64,000 nt of DNA, from assembly GCF_037975245.1 (NCBI RefSeq), contig NC_092573.1:16420265-16484264 (forward strand), read 5' to 3'. The notes beneath the pieces are model-generated. The model saw only the letters and a list, made by a program, of their open reading frames with translations, had not been told where the DNA came from and ran no database searches. Within the stretch, counting starts at the first letter, position 1. Each line of letters opens with the position of its first letter. Of the stretch, positions 1 to 14,300 are shown piece after piece. The stretch is from Apostichopus japonicus. Lineage: Eukaryota; Echinodermata; Holothuroidea; Aspidochirotida; Stichopodidae. A program made the position numbers and the translations under genes.

Positions 1-3000
1 TAGACTGTTCATTAAATTTTCACACACATTGGGACCCTAATAGTAAAAAAAAAACCCTTTGACATTACATTTAATATACATCACCTTAATCTATGCTGTT
101 GGAAATGGTAAAAAAATCTTTCTCAAACAATTGGAGAAAGCCATATCAGTGTACATCCCTATTTTCTCTATAATATATCAAATTGTATGAATGTAGCACA
201 TGCAACAGCATATATTCTGATTAGGGATTTCCAATCATCCCCACCCCTCATTCCCACTCAACTAGTGGAATGACATCAAAACATTATTTATACATAATAT
301 CACAATATTAGGGCGTTATGGAGGTCTGACCCTGTATAGGGTACCTAATTCCATAGTAACCCACACCACTTGACATATGCAATGAGCTAGATAGAGTGAT
401 AGTGTACAAACTGTAATTTTCAAGACATATCAAACTTTACGTAGCAGGTAGAAAAGCAAATAGACGACCAAGAGGGCACGCAAGTCACTTGGGCCCGCCC
501 CCCCACCCCTCCCCGACCCTCCATCCCATTCAACAAGGATGAATACACATAAAATGCTTTCAAATATTTGATCCTAATGATAGCTCTAACCTACATATAG
601 CTGCTTTCCCAGTTTCCCCCTCTAGCAACCCCCCCCCCCCCTTTTGCCCCACATGATGGTTCCACATATGGGTGGAGCCTGTAAAAGTTGGACAAGGTAA
701 TTTTCTACACTGTTGTATTTGAGATTAAGCAGTTCACCAATTTGGAATGACATCAAAACTTTGAAACGGTGAAAATAAGATGGTCAAAAATTAATATTAG
801 ACTGTTCATTAAATTCTCACACACATTGGGACCCTAATAGTGAAAAAAAACCTTTGACATTACATTTAATATACATCACCTTAATCTATGCTGTTGGAAA
901 TGGTAAAAAAAATCTTTCTCAAACAATAGGAGAAAGCCATAACAGTGTACATCCCTATTTTCTCTCTAATATATCAAATTGTATGAATACAGCACATGCA
1001 ACAGCATATATATTCTGATTAGGGCTTTCCAATCATCCCCACCCCTCATTCCCACTCAACTAGTGGAATGACATCAAAACATTATTTATACATAATATCA
1101 CATTATTAGGGCGTTATGGAGGTCTGACCCTGTATACGGTACCTGATTCCATAGTAACCCACACCACTTGCCACATGCAATGATCTAGATAGAGTGATAG
1201 TGTACAAACTGTAATTTTCAGGACATATCAAACTTTACGTAGCAGGGAGAATAGCAAATAGACGACCAATAGGGCAGCCAAGTCAATTGGACAGCCCACA
1301 CCCCTCCCCGACCCTCCATCCCATTCAACAAGGATGAATACACATAAAATCCTATGCTTTCAAATATTTGATCCTAATGATAGCCCTAGAACCTACATAT
1401 AGCTGCTTTCCCAGTTTCCCCCTCCAGCAACACCCCCCCCCTTTTGCCCCACATGATGGTTCCACATATGGGTGGAGCCTGTAAAAGTTGGACAAGGTTA
1501 TTTTCTACACTGATGTATTTGAGATTAAGCAGTTCATCAATTTGGAATGACAACAAAACTTTGAAAAGGTGGAAATAAGATGGTCAAAAATTAATATTAG
1601 ACTGTTCATTAAATTTTCACACACATTGGGACCCTAATAGTAAAAAAAAAAACCTTTGACATTACATTTAATATACATCACCTTAATCTATGCTGTTGGA
1701 AATGGTAAAAAAAATCTTTCTCAAACAATTGGAGAAAGCCATATCAGTGTACATCCCTATTTTCTCTATAATATATCAAATTGTATGAATGTAGCACATG
1801 TAACAGCATATATTCTGATTAGGGATTTCCAATCATCCCCACCCCTCATTCCCACTCAACTAGTGGAATGACATCAAAACATTATTTATACATAATATCA
1901 CAATGTAAGGGCGTTATGGAGGTCTGACCCTGTATACGGTACCTGATTCCATAGTAACCCACACCACTTGCCACATGCAATGAGCTAGATAGTGTGATAG
2001 TGTACAAACTGTAATTTTCAAGACATATCAAACTTTACGTAGCAGGTAGAAAAGCAAATAGACGACCAAGAGGGCACGCAAGTCACTTGGACCCCCCCCA
2101 CCCCGCCTCGACCCTCCATCCCATTCAACAAGGATGAATACACATAAAATCCTATGCTTTCAAATATTTGATCCTAATGATAGCTCTAACCTACATATAG
2201 CTGCTTTCCCAGTTCCCCCCTCAGCAACCCCCCCCCCGCCTTCTGCCCCACATGATGGTTCCACATATGTGTGGAGCCTGTAAATGTTGGACAAGGTAAT
2301 TTTCTACACTGATGTATTTGAGATTAAGCAGTTCACCAATTTGGAATGACATCAAAACTTTGAAACGGTGAAAATAAGATGGTCAAAAATTAATATTAGA
2401 CTGTTCATTAAATTCTCACACACATTATGGGGACCCTAATAGTAAAAAAAAAAAACCTTTGACATTACATTTAATATACATCACCTTAATCTATGCTGTT
2501 GCAAATGGTGAAAAGAAAAATTCTCAAACAATAGGAGAAAGCCATATCAGTGTACATCCCTATTTTCTCTCTAATATATCAAATTGTATGAATGTAGCAC
2601 ATGCAATAGCATATATTCTGATTAGGGCTTTCCAATCATCCCCACCCCTCATTCCCACTCAACTAGTGGAATGACATCAAAACATTATTTATACATAATA
2701 TCACAATATTAGGGCGTTATGGAGGTCTGACCCTGTATAGGGTACCTAATTCCATAGTAACCCACACCACTTTACATATGCAATGAGCTAGATAGAGTGA
2801 TAGTGTACAAACTGTAATTTTCAGGACATATCAAACTTTACGTAGCAGGGAGAAAAGCAAATAGACGACCAAGAGGGCAGCCAAGTCATTTGGACCCCCC
2901 CCCCACCCCTCCCCGACCCTCCATCCGATTCAACAAGGATGAATACACATAAAATCCTATGCTTTCAAATATTTGATCCTAATGATAGCCCTAGAACATA

Positions 3001-6000
3001 CATATAGCTGCTTTCCCAGTTTCCCCCTCCAGCAACACCCCCCCCCCTTTTGCCCCACATGATGGTTCCACATATGGGTGGAGCCTGTAAAAGTTGGACA
3101 AGGCTATTTTCTACACTGATGTATTTGAGATTAAGCAGTTCATCAATTTGGAATGACAACAAAACTTTGAAACGGTGGAAATAAGATGGTCAAAAATTAA
3201 TATTAGACCGTTCATTAAATTCTCACACACATTGGGACCCTTATAGTAAAAAAAAAAACCTTTGACATTACATTTAATATACATCACCTTAATCTATGCT
3301 GTTGGAAATGGTAAAAAAAATCTTTCTCAAACAATAGGAGAAAGCCATAACAGTGTACATCCCTATTTTCTCTCTAATATATCAAATTGTATGAATGTAG
3401 CACATGCAATAGCATATATTCTGATTAGGGCTTTCCAATCATCCCCACCCCTCATTCCCACTCAACTAGTGGAATGACATCAAAACATTATTTATACATG
3501 TATATTATCACAATATTAGGGCGCTATGGAGGTCTGACCCTGTATAGGGTACCTAATTCCATAGTAACCCACACCACTTGACATATGCAATGAGCTAGAT
3601 AGAGTGATAGTGTACAAACTGTAATTTTCAGGACATATCAAACTTTACGTAGCAGGGAGAAAAGCAAATAGACGACCAAGAGGGCAGCCAAGTCAATTGG
3701 ACCCCCCCCACCCCTCCCCGACCGTCCATCCGATTCAACAAGGATGAATACACATAAAATCCTATGCTTTCAAATATTTGATCCTAATGATAGCCCTAGA
3801 ACATACATATAGCTGCTTTCCCAGTTTCCCCCTCCAGCAACACCCCCCCCCCCTTTTGCCCCACATGATGGTTCCACATATGGGTGGAGCCTGTAAAAGT
3901 TGGACAAGGCTATTTTCTACACTGATGTATTTGAGATTAAGCAGTTCATCAATTTGGAATGACAACAAAACTTTGAAACGGTGGAAATAAGATGGTCAAA
4001 AATTAATATTAGACTGTTCATTAAATTCTCACACACATTGGGACCCTTATAGTAAAAAAAAAAAACCTTCTACTTTACATTTAATATACATCACCTTAAT
4101 CTATGCTGTTGGAAATGGTGAAAAAATCTTTCTCAAACAATAGGAGAAAGCCATAACAGTGTACATCCCTATTTTCTCTATAATATATCAAATTATATGA
4201 ATACAGCACATACAACAGCATATATATTCTGATTAGGGCTTTCCAATCATCCCCACCCCTCATTCCCACTCAACTAGTGGAATGACATCAAAACATTATT
4301 TATACATAATATCACAATATTAGGGCGTTATGGAGGTCTGACCCTGTATAGGGTACCTAATTCCATAGTAACCCACACCACTTTACATATGCAATGAGCT
4401 AGATAGAGTGATAGTGTACAAACTGTAATTTTCAGGACATATCAAACTTTACGTAGCAGGGAGAAAAGCAAATAGACGACCAAGAGGGCAGCCAAGTCAT
4501 TTGGACCCCCCCACCCCTCCCCGACCCTCCATCCGATTCAACAAGGATGAATACACATAAAATCCTATGCTTTGAAATATTTGATCCTAATGATAGCCCT
4601 AGAACATACATATAGCTGCTTTCCCAGTTTCCCCCTCCAGCAACACCCCCCCCCTTTTGCCCCACATGATGGTTCCACATATGGGTGGAGCCTGTAAAAA
4701 TTGGACAAGGCTATTTTCTACACTGATGTATTTGAGATTAAGCAGTTCATCAATTTGGAATGACAACAAAACTTTGAAACGGTGGAAATAAGATGGTCAA
4801 AAATTAATATTAGACTGTTCATTAAATTCTCACACACATTATGGGGACCCTAATAGTTGGAAAAAAAAAACCTTTGACATTACTTTTAATATACATCACC
4901 TTAATCTATGATGTTGGAAATGGTGAAAAAAAAAATCTCAAACAATAGGAGAAAGCCATATCAGTGTACATCCCTATTTTCTCTCTAATATATCAAATTG
5001 TATGAATACAGCACATGCAACAGCATATATATTCTGATTAGGGCTTTCCAGTCATCCCCACCCCTCATTCCCACTCAACTAGTGGAATGACATCAAAACA
5101 TTATTTATACATAATATCACATTATTAGGGCGTTATGGAGGTCTGACCCTGTATAGGGTACCTGATTCCATAGTAACCCACACCACTTGCCACATGCAAT
5201 GATCTAAATAGAGTGATAGTTTTCAAACTGTAATTTTCAGGACATATCAAACTTTACGTAGCAGGGAGAAAAGCAAATAGACGACCAAGAGGGCACGCAA
5301 GTCAATTGGACCCCCCTCCCCCCTCCCCGACCCTCCATCCCGTTCAACAAGGATGAATACACATAAAATCCTATGCTTTGAAATATTTGATCCTAATGAT
5401 AGCCCTAGAACATACATATAGCTGCTTTCCCAGTTTCCCCCTCCAGCAACAAGCCCCCCTTTTGCCCCACATGATGGTTCCACATATGGGTGGAGCCTGT
5501 AAAAGTTGGACAAGGTTATTTTCTACGTGATGTATTTGAGATTAAGCAGTTCATCAATTTGGAATGACAACAAAACTTTGAAACGGTGGAAATAAGATGG
5601 TCAAAAATTAATATTAGACCGTTCATTAAATTCTCACACACATTGGGACCATAATAGTAAAAAAAAAAACCTTTGACATTACATTTAATATACATCACCT
5701 TAATCTATGCTGTTGGAAATGGTAAAAAAAATCTTTCTCAAACAATAGGAGAAAACCATAACAGTGTACATCCCTATTTTCTCTCTAATATATCAAATTG
5801 TATGAATGTAGCACATGCAATAGCATATATTCTGATTAGGGCTTTCCAATCATCCCCACCCCTCATTCCCACTCAACTAGTGGAATGACATCAAAACATT
5901 ATTTATACATGTATAATATCACAATATTAGGGCGTTATGGAGGTCTGACCCTGTATAGGGTACCTAATTCCATAGTAACCCACACCACTTGACATATGCA

Positions 6001-9000
6001 ATGAGCTAGATAGAGTGATAGTGTACAAACTGTAATTTTCAGGACATATCAAACTTTACGTAGCAGGGAGAAAAGCAAATAGACGACCAAGAGGGCAGCC
6101 AATTCAATTGGACCCCCCCCCCCACCCCTCCCCGACCCTCCATCCGATTCAACAAGGATGAATACACATAAAATCCTATGCTTTCAAATATTTGATCCTA
6201 ATGATAGCCCTAGAACATACATATAGCTGCTTTCCCAGTTTCCCCCTCCAGCAACACCCCCCCCCTTTTGCCCCACATGATGGTTCCACATATGGGTGGA
6301 GCCTGTAAAAGTTGGACAAGGCTATTTTCTACACTGATGTATTTGAGATTAAGCAGTTCATCAATTTGGAATGACAACAAAACTTTGAAACGGTGGAAAT
6401 AAGATGGTCAAAAATTAATATTAGACCGTTCATTAAATTCTCACACACATTGGGACCCTTATAGTAAAAAAAAAAACCTTTGACATTACATTTAATATAC
6501 ATCACCTTAATCTATGCTGTTGGAAATGGTAAAAAAAATCTTTCTCAAACAATAGGAGAAAACCATAACAGTGTACATCCCTATTTTCTCTCTAATATAT
6601 CAAATTGTATGAATGTAGCACATGCAATAGCATATATTCTGATTAGGGCTTTCCAATCATCCCCACCCCTCATTCCCACTCAACTAGTGGAATGACATCA
6701 AAACATTATTTATACATGTATATTATCACAATATTAGGGCGTTATGGAGGTCTGACCCTGTATAGGGTACCTAATTCCATAGTAACCCACACCACTTGAC
6801 ATATGCAATGAGCTAGATAGAGTGATAGTGTACAAACTGTAATTTTCAGGACATATCAAACTTTACGTAGCAGGGAGAAAAGCAAATAGACGACCAAGAG
6901 GGCAGCCAAGTCAATTGGACCCCCCCCCCCACCCCTCCCCGACCCTCCATCCGATTCAACAAGGATGAATACACATAAAATCCTATGCTTTCAAATATTT
7001 GATCCTAATGATAGCCCTAGAACATACATATAGCTGCTTTCCCAGTTTCCCCCTCCAGCAACACCCCCCCCCTTTTGCCCCACATGATGGTTCCACATAT
7101 GGGTGGAGCCTGTAAAAGTTGGACATGGCTATTTTCTACACTGATGTATTTGAGATTAAGCAGTTCATCAATTTGGAATGACAACAAAACTTTGTAACGG
7201 TGGAAATAAGATGGTCAAAAATTAATATTAGACTGTTCATTAAATTCTCACACACATTGGGACCCTTATAGTAAAAAAAAAAACCTTTGACATTACTTTT
7301 AATATACATCACCTTAATCTATGCTGTTGGAAATGGTAAAAAAAATCTTTCTCAAACAATAGGAGAAACCATAACAGTGTACATCCCTATTTTCTCTCTA
7401 ATATATCAAATTGTATGAATGTAGCACATGCAATAGCATATATTCTGATTAGGGCTTTCCAATCATCCCCACCCCTCATTTCCACTCAACTAGTGGAATG
7501 ACATCAAAACATTATTTATACATGTATAATATCACAATATTAGGGCGTTATGGAGGTCTGACCCTGTATAGGGTAACTAATTCCATAGTAACCCACACCA
7601 CTTGACATATGCAATGAGCTAGATAGAGTGATAGTGTACAAACTGTAATTTTCAGGACATATCAAACTTTACGTAGCAGGGAGAAAAGCAAATAGACGAC
7701 CAAGAGGGCAGCTAAGTCAGTTGGACCCCCCTCACCCCTCCCCGACCCTCCATCCCATTCAACAAGGATGAATACACATAACATCCTATGCTTTCAAATA
7801 TTTGATCCTAATGATAGCTCTCACCTACATATAGCTGCTTTCCCAGTTTCCCCCTCCAGCAACCCCCCCCCCTTTTGCCCTACATGATGGTTCCACATGT
7901 GGGTGGAGCCTGTAAAAGTTGGACAAGGAAATTTTATACACTGATGTATTTGAGATTAAGCAGTTCACCAATTTGGAATGACATCAAAACTTTGAAACGG
8001 TGAAAATAAGATGGTCAAAAATTAATATTAGACTGTTCATTAAATTCTCACAAACATTATGGGGACCCTAATAGTTGGAAAAAAAACCTTCGACATTACA
8101 TTTAATATACATCACCTTAATCTATGCTGTTGGAAATGGTAAAATAAATCTTTCTCAAACAATAGGAAAAAGCCATAACAGTGTACATCCCTATTTTCTC
8201 TATAATATATCAAATTGTATGAATGTAGCACATGCAACAGCATATATTCTGATTAGGGCTTTCCAATCATCCCCACCCCTCATTTCCGCTCAATTAGTGG
8301 AATGACATCAAAACATTATTTATACATAATATCACAATATTAGGACGTTATGGAGGTCTGACCCTGTATACGGTACCTGATTCCATAGTAACCCGCACCA
8401 CTTGCCACATGCAATGAGCTAGATAGTGTGATAGTGTTCAAACTGTAATTTTCAAGACATATCAAACTTTACGTAGCAAGGAGAAAAGCAAATAGACGAC
8501 CAAGAGGGCAGCCAAGTCAATTGGACCCCCCCCCACCCCTCCCCGACCCTCCATCCGATTCAACAAGGATGAATACACATAAAATCCTATGCTTTGAAAT
8601 ATTTGATCCTAATGATAGCTCTAACCTACATATAGCTGCTTTCCCAGTTTCCCCCTCCAGCAACCCCCCCCCAACTTCTGCCCCACATGATGGTTCCACA
8701 TATGGGTGGACCCTGTAAATGTTGGACAAGGTAATTTTCTACACTGATGTATTTGAGATTAAGCAGTTCACCAATTTGGAATGACATCAAAACTTTGAAA
8801 CGGTGAAAATAAGATGGTCAAAAATTAATATTAGACTGTTCATTAAATTCTCACACACATTTAGGGACCCTAATAGTTGAAAAAAAAAACCTTCTACATT
8901 ACATTTAATATACATCACCTTAATCTATGCTGTTGGAAATGGTAAAAAAAATTCTTTCTCGAACAATAGGAGAAAGCCATAACAGTGTACATCCCTATTT

Positions 9001-9026
9001 TCTCTATAATATATCAGATTGTATGA
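1..9026 (+). repeat. Satellite array, ~803 bp monomer, 11 full copies plus a partial one
   Basis: Monomers begin with tagac(t/c)gttcattaaat at 1, 798, 1598, 2397, 3204, 4010, 4811, 5615, 6422, 7229, 8029 and 8832; lengths run from 797 to 807 bp. All copies are head to tail. The last copy stops in mid-monomer at about 9026, and the array probably continues beyond the left edge. Each monomer has two C-homopolymer tracts whose lengths vary between copies. Two monomer types can be told apart: type A has gatagccctagaac and gacaacaaaac, type B has gatagctct and gacatcaaaac; the order is B-A-B-A-A-A-A-A-A-B-B. The copies at 5615 and 6422 are nearly identical. A recurring 71-codon open stretch starts at TTG rather than ATG and is broken in other copies, so I treat the array as non-coding. 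Confidence 0.97.
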
Positions 9027-9068
9027 CTTTTGTACACTGTCGTGCTGGAGATGGTTGGGAAAGTGACA

Positions 9069-9395
9069 TAGGAGCCCTATTTAGACCATTTTATGTAGCA
9101 AATGCTACATTTCTGTAGTTTGATATGTCTTTGAAACTACAGATTGTACACTGTTTTGAAGTTCATTGCATGGGGCAGGTGGAATGGGCCCATGGGGAAT
9201 CAGGTACTTCATACTTTGAGTACTTTATTCAGGGTTTGACATTTCATAATGGCCTAATATTCCAATGTTATGTCTATTTAATGCTTTGATGTCATTCCAC
9301 TTGTTGATTGGAAATGGGGGATAAGGTGACTTGACCACCCAATTAAGCTATATGCTGTTGCATATGCTAGATCTATAAAGTTTGGCATGCCTTGG
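9069..9395 (-). repeat. Diverged, inverted fragment of the 803 bp satellite monomer
   Basis: Read on the minus strand, this stretch follows the monomer in order: the cagcatat segment, the ttccactagttg segment, the gtacctgattcc segment, the caatgagctag-like segment and the gacatatcaaac segment ending near the tacgtagca motif. Identity is clearly lower than between array copies, so it is an older or separately evolving copy. About 40 bp of unrelated sequence lies between it and the end of the direct array. Confidence 0.8.
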
Positions 9396-11339
9396 AAAGT
9401 ACACTACCTTTTAACCTTTTCCCCTATTCTTTGTCAAATATTTTATCATATTCTCACATAGATATTGTTTTTCTGCTCTCTTACAGACAAGGGCTGGCTG
9501 GCTGGCACAGTACTATCATATAAATGCTCAAGTTGGTATATCAAGGCTGCTTGGTTCCATATTATATAATGTTGTGTTGGGACCTCCGGATATGCAATAA
9601 ACATGTTCTTGGATTTTGTCAGCTGGGTTGGTTTCAAGCAAACAATTCTTGCATAGTGGATATGTCAGCACTATAGCAACAGATCATACTGATTGGTGAA
9701 GTTCAGCTCTATGCACAATATTCATTTCAGAGAATCTTTGTTTCTTGTGTTCAGTTCTTTGATTATCATACATTTTGGAGACCATTGAGCACATTGTATT
9801 ATATCACCATGCATTGATCTTGATATTATATTGATGAGTTATTTATTAAACTGAGATGGTATGTGTTTGAGGAGTTTTAATACTAAAGAATATATTATGA
9901 TGCAAGAGAAAGGCATAATTAGAAAATTTACAAAACATTTGTGAACATCATGCTTTGTCAATGTGACAGGAAGATTAGCTATGATGAAATATAATATATA
10001 CCATACCATTTTATACCAGTGAAAATTATACTTTTTTAAAGATAAAGTGATGTACTGTTGATATTTGTCTTGAAACAGTTCCATATGTATGGACAAATCT
10101 GTTGCAATGTAGGGTGCAACATATGACAAGAATTGAATAAAATTCTACTCTACTCTACTTCCTCTACAATATCTGTAATATCCTCTCTATGTTTCCACAC
10201 AGTTGTATAAAAGTTCTTCTTTGGGTTTTTTTTGTGCTACTATTTTACAGGGCACGAAGGGTGTTGTTTTGGCTGTGTTTTTTCCAAGGAGGAAGGTGGA
10301 TTACCCCCCTCCCCCCTGGTTCCCCACCTTCACCTTATGCTGAAATTATCCCCCTATTTTGAATCAAATTGAGTCAAGTGGTGATGCCAACCAACATGGA
10401 GTGTTTGAACAGCAGCTTGGTTTTGAACTGTTATTTAGGTAAACAGTTCAATTAAATGTTTCCTGTGTGGGAGAGGACAAAGGTGCCCACTTAAGGCTTT
10501 AAAAAGTTGGCCAGTATTGTTATCCTATATTTACCATTGCATTCTTTCAAAATTGCATGGAATTAAAATTTGAGGGATGTATCAGGAAATAAGTTCCATA
10601 TGCAACAAACCAATATATGGCATCCTTCCATGACAATTGTGAAATGCCAGATATCTTGTTCAATCATTATGCCTCCTCCTCCTCCACTCCCCCCCCCCTT
10701 CCTCCACCCCAGAAATTACTACCAATAACACTATGGAATATAATTACATTGGTAATGATTGAAATTATGTGGCTTGAAGTGTTTTTTTTTTCATTTTTCG
10801 ATATCAACCTTTCTGCAAAAACTATAATGTGTCCCTAACGATCATTATTTGAAGTAACACACTGTTTTCCCCATCATACCCCCTTCGGCATCCCAGGAAT
10901 GGATAATAAGCACACTTCGATCATGAACAGTTAGAAGTAGTGCTTCTCAAATGATATCCAGCTGATACCAGTTTCAAACAAGTCTGTGGCCAACTCACTT
11001 GTCATGTGTGAAGTAATTTTTTCCCTTATCACCCCCCCTTCCCCTTCCCCATGATATACTGACAATGGAACAGAAGCATGCTACATTGATTATGATTGAA
11101 ATAACAAACTTCCAGTGAGGTCCCCATAAACCAATTCAGTGTGTGTTAAGTCAGTAGTGAGTCCCCACAAGTAATGTGGAATGTCTTGTATAGTAACACT
11201 ATAACAAAAGTAAATAAAAACATAAATAATCCCTAACTTAATTTTGGATGGAAAGGTCATTACAAATTCAAAGTTTGAAGCCTCTGTGATCATTGTAACT
11301 AACGGTCCCCATAATGATAGCCAAAAGGTTGAGTCCCCG
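9396..11339. other. No gene recognised; possible old LINE tail
   Basis: Only short frames with no recognisable similarity occur here. Near 10130-10160 a gaattgaataaaattctac segment is followed by a (ctact)n run, which resembles the simple-repeat 3' tail of L2/CR1-like LINEs, but no reverse transcriptase is visible upstream. A C-rich tract lies at about 10669-10710. Confidence 0.5.
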
Positions 11340-14300
11340 TAAACCACCTTACGCCTGTATGTGTGTGTCTGTGTGTGCATCTGTGACACTTGCTTGGGTA
11401 CGCTCTATCTCAATAAGGGAAAGTTGGATTGAGGCCAAACTTGGACTATAGATCCACCATATGGAGAAGGTGTGCCCTATTGTTTTTGGTGCCCACAAAG
11501 GTCACCGAAGGTCAGTTATGGTCCAAAAACCGAAAATATTAAAACTGCAATAACTCCCAGTGCCAATGTGTGACAAGATTGATATTTTGGGACAAGTTGT
11601 GAACTGGTCAGGGGAGCATTTTCAAACCTAACGGTCATGTGATCCGAGGTCACCAAAGGTCAATTAATGATAAAAAACTAGTATTTTTGCGATAACTTGA
11701 GAACGAAATGTCCGTTAGGGTTGGGAGTTGCTTCAATGTTATCCAATTGTCGACCAGCATCTGGGTGACCCTTGACCTCAATTTGACCTCTGGTGACCTT
11801 TACGTGTTTTTGGGGATTTTCACAGTTTTGATGCTATTTTCAGATGTCAAAGGTACCTTCTGATCATAAATGTCAATAGGTTGACCCTGTGTGACCTTTA
11901 TGTGCGAAGTTATATGGGGTCAAAGTTTTTCGGTCGGAGTTAGGATGGTTGTACAGACTTTTCGTTTTGTTTTTTGAAATCAGGAGATTAAACTACATCT
12001 GAAACCAAGGTCAAAAGGTCAAAGGTCACATTAGAAAAAATGTGCTTATTTTGGGAGGAAACGAGCAAAAAAGGAAATGTTTGGTTTTGATGCTAGATTT
12101 GGATATCAAAGGTACCTTCCGATCAAAAATGTCAATTGGTTGACACCCGTGTGACCTTCGTGTGCGAAGTTGTACGAGGTCAAAGTTAATTTTCAGACAT
12201 ATAATGCAACAACTCCCAGTTCCAAGGTGTGACATGGTTGATATTTTTGGACAAGCTGCAAATGGTATAGGGAAATATTTTCAAACTTAACGGTCATGTG
12301 ATTCGAGGTCACCAAAGGTCAATTAATGTTAAAAAACTAGTATTTTGGGGGCAGAAAATGGGCAAAGAAAAAATGTTTGAATTTGTATAGTTTGATGCTC
12401 TAATTTAGGTCTCATCAATCAAAAATGTCAATAAGTTGACCCAAGGTGACCTTTGTATGTTAAGTTATATGAGGTCAAAGTTAATTTTCAGACATTTAGT
12501 GTAATAACTCCCAGTGCCAAGGTGTTACACAGTTGATATTTTTGGAGTAGTTGCAAATGGTATAGGGGAATATTTTCCAACTGAAGGGTCATGTGATCCG
12601 AGGTCACCAAAGGTCAATTAATGATAAAAAACTAGTATTTTTGCAGTAACTTGAGAACGAAATGTCCGTTAGGGTTGGGAGTTGCTTCAATGTAATCCAA
12701 TTGTCGACCCGCATCTGGGTGACCCTTGACCTCAATTTGACCTCTGGTGACCTTTACGTGTTTTTGGGGATTTTCACAGTTTTGATGCTATTTTCAGATG
12801 TCAAAGGTACCTTCTGATCATAAATGTCAATAGGTTGACCCTGTGTGACCTTTATGTGCGAAGTTATATGGGGTCAAAGTTTTTCGGTCGGAGTTAGGAT
12901 GGTTGTACAGACTTTTCGTTTTGTTTTTTGAAATCAGGAGATTAAACTACATCTGAAACCAAGGTCAAAAGGTCAAAGGTCACATTAGAAAAAATGTGCT
13001 TATTTTGGGAGGAAACGAGCAAAAAAGGAAATGTTTGGTTTTGATGCTAGATTTGGATATCAAAGGTACCTTCCGATCAAAAATGTCAATTGGTTGACAC
13101 CCGTGTGACCTTCGTGTGCGAAGTTGTACGAGGTCAAAGTTAATTTTCAGACATATAATGCAACAACTCCCAGTTCCAAGGTGTGACATGGTTGATATTT
13201 TTGGACAAGCTGCAAATGGTATAGGGAAATATTTTCAAACTTAACGGTCATGTGATTCGAGGTCACCAAAGGTCAATTAATGTTAAAAAACTAGTATTTT
13301 GGGGGCAGAAAATGGGCAAAGAAAAAATGTTTGAATTTGTATAGTTTGATGCTCTAATTTAGGTCTCATCAATCAAAAATGTCAATAAGTTGACCCAAGG
13401 TGACCTTTGTATGTTAAGTTATATGAGGTCAAAGTTAATTTTCAGACATTTAGTGTAATAACTCCCAGTGCCAAGGTGTTACACAGTTGATATTTTTGGA
13501 GTAGTTGCAAATGGTATAGGGGAATATTTTCCAACTGAAGGGTCATGTGATCCGAGGTCACCAAAGGTCAATTAATGATAAAAAACTAGTATTTTTGCAG
13601 TAACTTGAGAACGAAATGTCCGTTAGGGTTGGGAGTTGCTTCAATGTAATCCAATTGTCGACCCGCATCTGGGTGACCCTTGACCTCAATTTGACCTCTG
13701 GTGACCTTTACGTGTTTTTGGGGATTTTCACAGTTTTGATGCTATTTTCAGATGTCAAAGGTACCTTCTGATCATAAATGTCAATAGGTTGACCCTGTGT
13801 GACCTTTATGTGCGAAGTTATATGGGGTCAAAGTTTTTCGGTCGGAGTTAGGATGGTTGTACAGACTTTTCGTTTTGTTTTTTGAAATCAGGAGATTAAA
13901 CTACATCTGAAACCAAGGTCAAAAGGTCAAAGGTCACATTAGAAAAAATGTGCTTATTTTGGGAGGAAACGAGCAAAAAAGGAAATGTTTGGTTTTGATG
14001 CTAGATTTGGATATCAAAGGTACCTTCCGATCAAAAATGTCAATTGGTTGACACCCGTGTGACCTTCGTGTGCGAAGTTGTACGAGGTCAAAGTTAATTT
14101 TCAGACATATAATGCAACAACTCCCAGTTCCAAGGTGTGACATGGTTGATATTTTTGGACAAGCTGCAAATGGTATAGGGAAATATTTTCAAACTTAACG
14201 GTCATGTGATTCGAGGTCACCAAAGGTCAATTAATGTTAAAAAACTAGTATTTTGGGGGCAGAAAATGGGCAAAGAAAAAATGTTTGAATTTGTATAGTT

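Noticed and set aside
1656-8305. A recurring ~71-residue open frame in the satellite monomers (for example 1656-1871, 3262-3477, 6480-6695)
   Set aside because: The start is TTG in most copies, frames are broken in others, and conservation follows the DNA repeat rather than the codons. Not a gene family.
12026-14143. Three identical 69-residue minus-strand frames at 954 bp spacing
   Set aside because: They are by-products of near-identical repeat units; related units elsewhere in the array break the frame.
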